Assembly (NCBI GenBank): GCA_902803365.1
Contig: CADCPU010000235.1
Coordinates: 1 to 6,452, forward strand
Reading direction: 5' to 3'
Source: Oscillospiraceae bacterium
Lineage (GTDB): Bacteria; Bacillota_A; Clostridia; Saccharofermentanales; Saccharofermentanaceae
Length of the DNA stretch: 6,452 bases
Both the position numbers and the translations under genes were made by a program. Positions 1 to 4,626 of this stretch are shown piece by piece. Each line of letters opens with the position of its first letter. Within the stretch, counting starts at the first letter, position 1. A model generated the notes under the pieces. That model was given only the letters and a program-made list of their open reading frames with translations, was not told the origin of the DNA and did no database searches.

Positions 1-712
1 TCGAGGAAGAGACGCCGAGTCCGAGAGCTGCCTCGCGGCCGAGCTTTAACACATCGATCCTCGGTGCCAGGATGAAGATAAGCGGAACCGTCACGAGCGT
101 AACGATCCCCATAACGACGGTCCTCTGCGGAGTCGAACCCGAGAAAGAACCGAGCATCCACATATATACCTGCTCCATACTCTCCCTGTGAAGCGTCATA
201 AGGATCGTGATGAGAGCGCTTAATACCGAACTGATGGCGATACCCGCAAGAAGAGTCGAGTTAAGATCGTGCTCTCCGCTTATCCTCGCGATGTTAAAGA
301 CGAGGAACCAAGCCAGGAGCGCGCCCGCGATAGCGCCGAGATAACTGCCGCTGAAGCCCCAGAACGAGACGTTCAGACCTGTTACGATAACGACGGCCGC
401 TCCAAAAGCGCTGCCCGAGGATATACCGAGTATCGAAGGATCCGCCATCGGATTTTTAAACAGTCCCTGCATGACCGCACCGACCACCGCGAGACTGCCT
501 CCGACGAGAGCCGACATCATGACACGCGGCAGTCTGACCTGCCTTATAATGGTAATCTTTGCTTTGGATACTTCACTCGAGCCCGTCATGGCCGCGAAAA
601 CTTCTTTTACGGGGATCTTGATACTTCCGAGGCAACAGGCGACCACGATCGTCATTAAGAGAACGATTGCCGCGATCAAGATCTTATACCATGTGTTGTT
701 ACCTTTACTCAC
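1..712 (-). CDS. btuC: BtuC/FecCD-family ABC transporter permease, probably for corrinoids (3' end outside window)
   Basis: Inner-membrane permease of a metal-chelate/cobalamin importer; two copies would form the channel fed by the binding lipoprotein encoded just upstream. My translation of the minus strand gives 237 codons open to the window edge, about 100 short of the usual 330-350. A first hydrophobic helix lies at about residues 10-28. It is followed by the family signature: RLPRVMMSALVGGSLAVVGA at 60-79, then MQGLFKNPMADPSILGISSG at 81-100, which contains the conserved NP-x-ADP-x-x-LG motif. More hydrophobic segments follow, and GREAALGLGV at 225-234 is typical of the cytoplasmic coupling region. 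The start is GTG at 712: an in-frame TAA lies upstream, no ATG intervenes, and an AGGGG-like ribosome site sits 6 bases before it. Family assignment is firm. The B12 substrate is inferred from the riboswitch ahead of the neighbouring gene; iron-siderophore permeases look similar. Confidence 0.93.
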   Translation of the reverse strand, partial: MSKGNNTWYKILIAAIVLLMTIVVACCLGSIKIPVKEVFAAMTGSSEVSKAKITIIRQVRLPRVMMSALVGGSLAVVGAVMQGLFKNPMADPSILGISSGSAFGAAVVIVTGLNVSFWGFSGSYLGAIAGALLAWFLVFNIARISGEHDLNSTLLAGIAISSVLSALITILMTLHRESMEQVYMWMLGSFSGSTPQRTVVMGIVTLVTVPLIFILAPRIDVLKLGREAALGLGVSSS

Positions 713-741
713 AATAAACCCCTGCCCCTTAAGATGGGCGT

Positions 742-750
742 ATTATAACA
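742..750 (-). promoter_or_regulatory. Extended -10 promoter for the permease gene
   Basis: The minus strand reads TGTTATAAT, a perfect TATAAT with the TGn extension. Its downstream edge is 29 bases before the GTG start, leaving a short leader that contains the ribosome site. The -35 region falls in the preceding terminator stem and matches TTGACA poorly, which an extended -10 tolerates. It starts right after the U-tract of the upstream terminator, so it could transcribe the permease independently of the riboswitch. Confidence 0.55.
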
Positions 751-751
751 C

Positions 752-782
752 AAAAACGCCCTCCCGCCTAAGCGGAAGGACG
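752..782 (-). terminator. Intrinsic terminator after the B12-binding protein gene
   Basis: On the minus strand CGTCCTTCCGC, loop TTAG, then GCGGGAGGGCG form an 11-bp stem (two G-U pairs) with a 4-base loop, followed directly by TTTTT. It begins 28 bases beyond the TGA of the binding-protein gene and ends before the permease promoter. It may act as a full stop or as a partial attenuator that keeps binding protein in excess over permease. Confidence 0.85.
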
Positions 783-810
783 TTCGGATAAACATTCAAA
801 CGGTTTTCGA

Positions 811-1845
811 TCACTCGTTGATTGTATTGTAGATGAGCTCGATAGCCTCAAGGTTACGAGGACCCTGGCGCTCGAAAAGGTTGTTATCAACAGAGATAAC
901 GTGACCTTCCTTAACAGCTGTAAGATCAGAGTAAGGCTCAGTACCTACGAATCCGTCATAGCCCCATGCAGGAACGAGGATGTAGTCAGGATCTGCAGCG
1001 ATCAAAGCCTCAAGGGAGTATGTCCAGCCGTCAGCATCGTCTGCAGCGTTCTTAGCACCTGCGATCTCGATCATGTTGTCGATGAACGTGCCGTCACCTG
1101 CTGTGTACTCGCCGTACTCGCCGTAACCCATGCAGTAGTAAACTGTAACGTCCTTATCGTCTGCAGCTTCGATCTCAGTGATCTTGGAATCCATATCAGC
1201 GATTACCTTGTCGCCCTCTTCGGAAGCACCGATAACATCGGATACTGTATCGATGAGCTCGTATGTGCCCTCAAGTGTAGCCTCGTCTCTGAGGATAACT
1301 ACAGTGTAGCCGAGCTCTGTAAGAGCGTTGTAAGAATCTTCCGTGAAGATGGAAGAAGCGATGATGAGGTCAGGATCGATCTCAACGATCTTCTCTGTGT
1401 CAGGTGTGTCGATGTTACCTACGGAAGCAATGTCCATAGCCTCTGCAGGATAATCGCAGTAGTCTGTTCTTCCTACGAGCTTGTCACCCTCGCCGAGAGC
1501 GAATACGATCTCTGTGAGAGCAGGAGATACGGATACGATCGTCTCAGGCTCTGACTCGATCGTTACGGTGTTGCCGTAAGCATCTGTGAGCTCCATAGGG
1601 AATGTTCTGTCCTGTGGCTTATAAGAACCTTCAGCAGCTGCTTCAGTAGCTTCGGTAGCTTCTGTTGTCTCCTCTGTAGCCTCAGTTGTTTCTTCTGTTT
1701 CCTCTGCCGTTGTGGTCTCTTCAGCAACAGTAGTTGTTGTCTCTTCTGCTGCAGCAGTTGTCTCTTCGGTCTTGTCGGATGAGCAAGCTGAGAGAGCGCC
1801 TGCAAGCATAGCCACAGACAAAGAAAGTGCGAATACCTTCTTCAT
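811..1845 (-). CDS. btuF: BtuF-like ABC transporter substrate-binding lipoprotein, probably cobalamin
   Basis: Extracellular lipid-anchored receptor that captures a corrinoid and delivers it to the permease. The protein has 344 residues. A signal peptide (KK, then a hydrophobic core) ends in the lipobox LSAC with lipidated Cys21. A low-complexity Glu/Thr/Ala spacer spans about 26-72. A periplasmic-binding-protein fold of the BtuF/FhuD type (Peripla_BP_2) covers about 77-344, showing the family patterns VSVSPALTEIVFALG, LVGRTDYCDYP, VEIDPDLIIASS and, near the C-terminus, RQGPRNLEAIELIYNTI. I chose ATG 1845, not an in-frame ATG at 1971, because the signal peptide starts there, GGAAAGAAG precedes it, and the longer reading frame would run through the riboswitch. 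A cobalamin riboswitch lies directly upstream, which fixes the likely ligand and the regulation: repressed when B12 is plentiful. Family is certain; ligand is inferred. Confidence 0.93.
   Translation of the reverse strand: MKKVFALSLSVAMLAGALSACSSDKTEETTAAAEETTTTVAEETTTAEETEETTEATEETTEATEATEAAAEGSYKPQDRTFPMELTDAYGNTVTIESEPETIVSVSPALTEIVFALGEGDKLVGRTDYCDYPAEAMDIASVGNIDTPDTEKIVEIDPDLIIASSIFTEDSYNALTELGYTVVILRDEATLEGTYELIDTVSDVIGASEEGDKVIADMDSKITEIEAADDKDVTVYYCMGYGEYGEYTAGDGTFIDNMIEIAGAKNAADDADGWTYSLEALIAADPDYILVPAWGYDGFVGTEPYSDLTAVKEGHVISVDNNLFERQGPRNLEAIELIYNTINE
1630..1770 (-). repeat. Low-complexity Glu/Thr/Ala codon repeat (lipoprotein spacer)
   Basis: Codes residues about 26-72 of the binding lipoprotein, made almost only of Thr, Glu and Ala in short motifs such as EETT, TTEAT and EATEA. 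It likely serves as a flexible tether lifting the binding domain off the membrane through the cell wall. The repeated codons make it prone to slippage length changes. Confidence 0.85.
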
Positions 1846-1900
1846 AAAAAACTTCTTTCCGAACCGTGCCGCCCTCCGCAGCAGATTCAAAATTAAAGAC

Positions 1901-2066
1901 TCATCGGCAGGTTTCCTGGCTTGGTGCCGTTTGGTCAAGTCCGCCTTCTCCCCTGATAGCGGGAATGGCATACCGGTCCTGACATAAGCGCCTTACAGTA
2001 GCGGGGGCTGTCCGGGATTTTCACCCGGTTCCCTTTTACCTTCTGTTACGAAGCACCGACGGATGA
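1901..2066 (-). ncRNA. Cobalamin riboswitch (aptamer in the 5' leader of the B12 uptake gene)
   Basis: Read on the minus strand, the leader holds the conserved cobalamin-aptamer segments in order: GGTGCTTC (about 2057-2050), GGGAACCGGGTGAAAATCCC (2033-2014), ACAGCCCCCGCTACTGTAAG (2011-1992), and near the 3' end the B12 box AGCCAGGAAACCTGCC (1921-1906). TCATC at 2066-2062 can pair with GATGA at 1905-1901 to close the outer helix, and GGTGC pairs with GCACC before the B12 box. About 55 bases separate the aptamer from the ATG at 1845. I see no hairpin with a U-tract in that stretch, so control is more likely by hiding the ribosome site than by termination. Adenosylcobalamin or a related corrinoid would switch the gene off. 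Confidence 0.95.
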
Positions 2067-2070
2067 CTAG

Positions 2071-2099
2071 ATTATAAAAAACTAAAACCGCTCTAACAA
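2071..2099 (-). promoter_or_regulatory. Sigma-A promoter driving the cobalamin riboswitch and btuF-like gene
   Basis: The minus strand has TTGTTA (2099-2094, 4 of 6 matches to TTGACA), a 17-base spacer and a perfect TATAAT (2076-2071). Transcription would start near 2064, at the first bases of the aptamer's outer helix. The -35 box lies inside the loop of the terminator of the upstream gene. Confidence 0.75.
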
Positions 2100-2111
2100 T
2101 AAGAGCGGTTT
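2084..2111 (-). terminator. Intrinsic terminator downstream of the zinc-ribbon membrane protein gene
   Basis: AAACCGCTCT (2085-2094) and AGAGCGGTTT (2102-2111) form a perfect 10-bp inverted repeat with a 7-base loop. On the minus strand it is followed by a T-rich run, TTTTAGTTTTTT. It lies about 60 bases past the TGA of the minus-strand gene ending at 2172. A short T-run on the other strand means it could work weakly in both directions, but there is no plus-strand gene to its left to serve. Confidence 0.85.
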
Positions 2112-2171
2112 TTGCTATATGACGATATTTTACTGTCAGAATCTGTCAATAATCGTTAACTTTGATCATTA

Positions 2172-3539
2172 TCAGATCCAATCCCAGTCACTATAGTGTG
2201 CATTTCTGCCGGTTCCTTCCATACGACGTATCTGCATTCCGATAAATGTGTCCTGCCTGTCCGTTATCCTGGGTGTATACGAATAATCGAAGTAATCCGA
2301 TACATCCGTATCGTTCTTTATCGTTACGCCGGTCGTATAGTTGACATCCTTTACGGCTTTGTTCAATTTCAGTTTGAAATATCCTACTGCCGATACCAAA
2401 AGCATGCCAAGGGCAGACACAAAGATCCTGCTCTCCATATAAAACGGCAGATCGACCAAGACAAGCAATAAGATACAGATAACAACCATACTTACGATCG
2501 CCAGAGCCCACGGACCCGCCTTAACTATCATATCCCTGTAATAGAAACCGTTAAGAAGCGGTTCCTTCTCCGGAACATCGCCTCCGACCTTACCTGTCTG
2601 ACCGTTGACTGCAATGTTATACTCATTGCCCTTGTATTTAACGGTTATGAACCATACGGGCAAGAGCGCATAACTCTGACTCAGATTCTTGATATATGAA
2701 TCGGAAGCATCCGCTATCGCATCATTATATACTGTCTCGGATTCCATCGTTTTTGACTTGGCGAACATCTCGCCTACCTGCTTTGCATAACCTGATAACC
2801 TGATATCGATTATGTCGGTCATCTGAAGTGCATTCCTGTCATATCTGTATGCATAATAACCCGGAAGATAGACGTCATCGTATTCCTTCATTTGCTCAAA
2901 ATCAAAAGGCTCGATCGAGTTCATAAGGAAATTGCTGATCCCGATACAACCGTCAAACGGCACGTTCTTCACCTTAAAAAGGATCTTTCTCATAAAATTA
3001 AAAGCAGCTCTTCCCGTAGCAGAATCACTTACAAATCCCAGACCCGATACAACGGCATGACACTCGGCATTCATAAGCCAGAACGGAACATAAAGTCCCG
3101 TGAGCTTAACTGACTTTGCCTTTTTCTTGAAACTTCCCGTTATCTTCTTGTTCGTCTTGAGCCATTCATCGACAAGTTCCTTCGCTTTATTCTCATCGAT
3201 CGAAAAAGGAATAATATAATCAGGTCTGAACTCTCTGTTCAATCTCCTGCTTACAAGTGACGGAGAACCGCAGAATGCGCAGAACGTTGCAGCTGTATTC
3301 TCATTGGTAACAACGGTGGCACCGCATGAGCCGCAAACATATTCTCTTTTATTCTCTTCCGCTTCCGATGCGGGCTCGATATCAACAAACTTAAACTTAC
3401 CCGTGTAATTCAATGTTCCTGCTTCATAGACATTTCCGCAGCTTCTGCAGACAGATGCCTTGATAGCCGGATCAAATCTCAGACTGTCACCACAGGTCGG
3501 GCAATTCGCCGAAGCGGTAACATTGTCCCAAATAGCCAT
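2172..3539 (-). CDS. Two-zinc-ribbon membrane protein of unknown function (clostridial 'TFIIB-type zinc ribbon-containing' family)
   Basis: The 455-residue product starts with two zinc ribbons: CPTC/CRSC (Cys13, 16, 31, 34) and CGSC/CAFC (Cys69, 72, 87, 90). Then comes a long mixed domain with family-type stretches NENTAATFCAFCGSP, RPDYIIPFSID, GLYVPFWLMNAE, SIEPFDFEQMKEYDDVYLPGY and YALLPVWFITVKYK ... VNGQTGKVGGDVP. Two hydrophobic segments at about 343-366 and 372-389 form a membrane hairpin, and a polar tail of about 65 residues ends in SDWDWI. I recognise this architecture from clostridial proteins annotated only by their zinc ribbon; the biochemical role is unknown to me. ATG 3539 is preferred over an in-frame GTG at 3551 because that GTG sits against the GGAGGG ribosome site. 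It is a single-gene unit closed by its own terminator. Confidence 0.88.
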   Translation of the reverse strand: MAIWDNVTASANCPTCGDSLRFDPAIKASVCRSCGNVYEAGTLNYTGKFKFVDIEPASEAEENKREYVCGSCGATVVTNENTAATFCAFCGSPSLVSRRLNREFRPDYIIPFSIDENKAKELVDEWLKTNKKITGSFKKKAKSVKLTGLYVPFWLMNAECHAVVSGLGFVSDSATGRAAFNFMRKILFKVKNVPFDGCIGISNFLMNSIEPFDFEQMKEYDDVYLPGYYAYRYDRNALQMTDIIDIRLSGYAKQVGEMFAKSKTMESETVYNDAIADASDSYIKNLSQSYALLPVWFITVKYKGNEYNIAVNGQTGKVGGDVPEKEPLLNGFYYRDMIVKAGPWALAIVSMVVICILLLVLVDLPFYMESRIFVSALGMLLVSAVGYFKLKLNKAVKDVNYTTGVTIKNDTDVSDYFDYSYTPRITDRQDTFIGMQIRRMEGTGRNAHYSDWDWI

Positions 3540-3543
3540 AAAA

Positions 3544-3549
3544 CCCTCC
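3544..3549 (-). promoter_or_regulatory. Ribosome binding site GGAGGG that decides the start of the zinc-ribbon gene
   Basis: GGAGGG on the minus strand lies 4-5 bases before ATG 3539. The rival in-frame GTG at 3551-3549 shares a base with this motif and has no ribosome site of its own at proper distance, so the protein should begin MAIWDNV. Confidence 0.75.
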
Positions 3550-3610
3550 ACAAGATCTCTCGATCACTCAATAACCAAAAACATTCATATCACGAAGCCA
3601 TATTTGTTTA

Positions 3611-3616
3611 ATTATA
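3611..3616 (-). promoter_or_regulatory. Tentative -10 box for the zinc-ribbon membrane protein gene
   Basis: TATAAT on the minus strand, about 70 bases before the ATG at 3539. It belongs to the palindrome ATTATATAAT (3611-3620), so the other strand also carries TATAAT. No convincing -35 box is found at 16-18 bases, hence low confidence. Confidence 0.35.
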
Positions 3617-3661
3617 TAATATGCACTACTCAGATTCACCTGCTCCGCTCTCAAAATAGAG

Positions 3662-3667
3662 TATAAT
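3662..3667 (+). promoter_or_regulatory. Likely -10 box for the barnase-barstar operon
   Basis: A perfect TATAAT 34 bases before the ATG at 3702. The expected -35 position (3639-3644, CCTGCT) is poor and no TGn extension is present, so the promoter may be weak or activator-dependent. AGGTGAT at 3692-3698 provides the ribosome site. Confidence 0.45.
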
Positions 3668-3701
3668 ATTCCATAAACAAGACAGAAAATCAGGTGATGA
3701 G

Positions 3702-4304
3702 ATGAAGAAGATAAAAACTGTTGCTGTCGTTCTTTCGACGGCTGTCATGATGAGCGGTTGCGCCTATATGACCTACGAGACTACGACTGCAGAAACAACT
3801 GCTGAGACAACCGCTGCCGAGACTACGACGGAAGCTTCCGAAGAAGAGACTTCAGAAGAGACTACAGCGGAAGAAACTACTGTTGAAACAACTGAAACGA
3901 CTGAGGCAACTACTGAGGAGACGACCGAAGAGACCACCGTTACGGAGAGCGCCAAGATCGATATCGACGGCTCCTATACGACGATGGAGGATGTATCGCT
4001 CTATCTATACACGTATGGCGAACTGCCGTCAAACTTCATTACGAAGAAGGAAGCAAAGGAACTCGGATGGGAAGGCGGTTCTCTCGAGCCTTATGCTCCC
4101 GGCAAATGCATCGGCGGCGACTACTTCGGAAACTATGAAGAACTCCTTCCCAAGGAAGACGGACGTGAATATCACGAGTGCGACATCGACACTCTCGGAG
4201 CCAAATCGAGAGGAGCAAAGCGTATAATATACTCAAACGACGGTCTTATCTATTACACCGCCGATCACTATGAGAGCTTTGAACTGCTCTACGGAGAAGA
4301 ATAA
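3702..4304 (+). CDS. Barnase-family guanyl-specific ribonuclease, lipoprotein-anchored
   Basis: Predicted extracellular RNase that cleaves single-stranded RNA after guanosine. The 200-residue precursor has a lipoprotein signal peptide (MKKIK, hydrophobic core, MSGC with lipidated Cys20) and a Glu/Thr-rich spacer at about 24-83. The catalytic domain at about 84-200 aligns by eye with Bacillus amyloliquefaciens barnase: YLYTYGELPSNFITKKEA with YLQTYHKLPDNYITKSEA, APGKCIGGD with APGKSIGGD, and LIYYTADHYESF with LIYKTTDHYQTF. Catalytic residues map one to one: Lys115 (K27), Glu159 (E73), Arg170 (R83), Arg174 (R87), His189 (H102); guanine-binding Glu60 maps to Glu146. Unlike barnase, the domain is acidic (by my count 24 Asp/Glu, 11 Lys/Arg) and has two Cys (136, 160). 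The barstar gene follows after 10 bases. Roles could be RNA scavenging or attack on neighbouring cells; no targeting or toxin-delivery domain is present. Confidence 0.93.
   Translation: MKKIKTVAVVLSTAVMMSGCAYMTYETTTAETTAETTAAETTTEASEEETSEETTAEETTVETTETTEATTEETTEETTVTESAKIDIDGSYTTMEDVSLYLYTYGELPSNFITKKEAKELGWEGGSLEPYAPGKCIGGDYFGNYEELLPKEDGREYHECDIDTLGAKSRGAKRIIYSNDGLIYYTADHYESFELLYGEE
3771..3950 (+). repeat. Low-complexity Glu/Thr codon repeat (spacer of the RNase lipoprotein)
   Basis: About 60 residues built from ETT, AETT, EETT and TEAT units between the lipidated Cys and the RNase domain. Its composition resembles the spacer of the B12-binding lipoprotein, though here it is longer and almost alanine-poor at its end. 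It gives a strongly negative, probably extended tether. Confidence 0.87.
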
Positions 4305-4314
4305 GGAGAAAAAC

Positions 4315-4626
4315 ATGGATATTAAAGTATTAGATCTTACAAACATAACCGATGTACAGTCTTTTCACGAAGAATTCGCCAAACTCCTGGATCTTAAGGA
4401 CTACGGCAAGAACCTCGATGCGATGCACGACGTACTCACTTCCATCGGACTTTTCTTAAAGATCACAAACATCAATCATACGAGCGCGGAGATCGTCGAA
4501 TATCTTCCGAGATTAATAAAGGTCCTCACGGACAGCGCCCGCGAGAACCTCGGTTTTAACTTTGAACTCAGAAGTGACGGAGATTACATCGAAGAAGATC
4601 TCATGGATATGTCAGTCTTCGACTGA
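4315..4626 (+). CDS. Barstar-family ribonuclease inhibitor (immunity to the adjacent RNase)
   Basis: Small cytoplasmic protein of 103 residues that should plug the active site of the barnase-like enzyme before export. The segment YGKNLDAMHDVLTSIG (30-45) aligns without gaps to barstar YGENLDALWDCLTGWV, and by chance residue numbers coincide: Asp35 and Asp39, the two acids that fill the barnase active site, are both present. Trp38 is His here, and barstar Glu76 appears to correspond to Asp73. A Ser/Asp/Glu-rich tail after residue 85 extends beyond the usual barstar end. ATG 4315 is chosen because AAGGAG (4303-4308), overlapping the RNase stop codon, lies 6 bases upstream, implying coupled translation in one operon. 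No signal peptide, as expected. The stop overlaps the convergent gene. Confidence 0.92.
   Translation: MDIKVLDLTNITDVQSFHEEFAKLLDLKDYGKNLDAMHDVLTSIGLFLKITNINHTSAEIVEYLPRLIKVLTDSARENLGFNFELRSDGDYIEEDLMDMSVFD

Noticed and set aside
269..791. Two overlapping plus-strand reading frames (269-658 and 471-791)
   Set aside because: They lie antisense to the permease, whose minus-strand translation is a clear BtuC/FecCD protein; their own translations have no recognisable pattern.
901..1554. Plus-strand reading frame of 217 codons
   Set aside because: Antisense shadow of the substrate-binding lipoprotein; the Cys/Val/Ser-rich product has no domain and no ribosome site.
1846..1971. N-terminal extension of the binding lipoprotein to the ATG at 1971
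   Set aside because: The extra 42 residues would be translated from the riboswitch aptamer and would bury the signal peptide; ATG 1845 starts a normal lipoprotein signal.
3611..3620. Palindrome ATTATATAAT as a repressor operator
   Set aside because: A 10-base AT-only palindrome in an AT-rich intergenic region is expected by chance and is better read as a -10 region; no second copy was found.
3773..3955. Minus-strand Val/Ser-rich frame
   Set aside because: It is the antisense reading of the Glu/Thr codon repeat of the RNase spacer; repeats without stops give open frames on both strands.
4270..4314. Longer barstar start at ATG 4270
   Set aside because: It would overlap the RNase coding end and lacks a ribosome site, whereas AAGGAG is correctly placed for ATG 4315 and the barstar alignment starts there.
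3702..4626. Interpretation as a polymorphic toxin or contact-dependent inhibition system
   Set aside because: Barnase domains do occur as toxin tips, but there is no delivery domain, filamentous repeat, WXG/LXG or pretoxin region here, only a lipoprotein signal and spacer.
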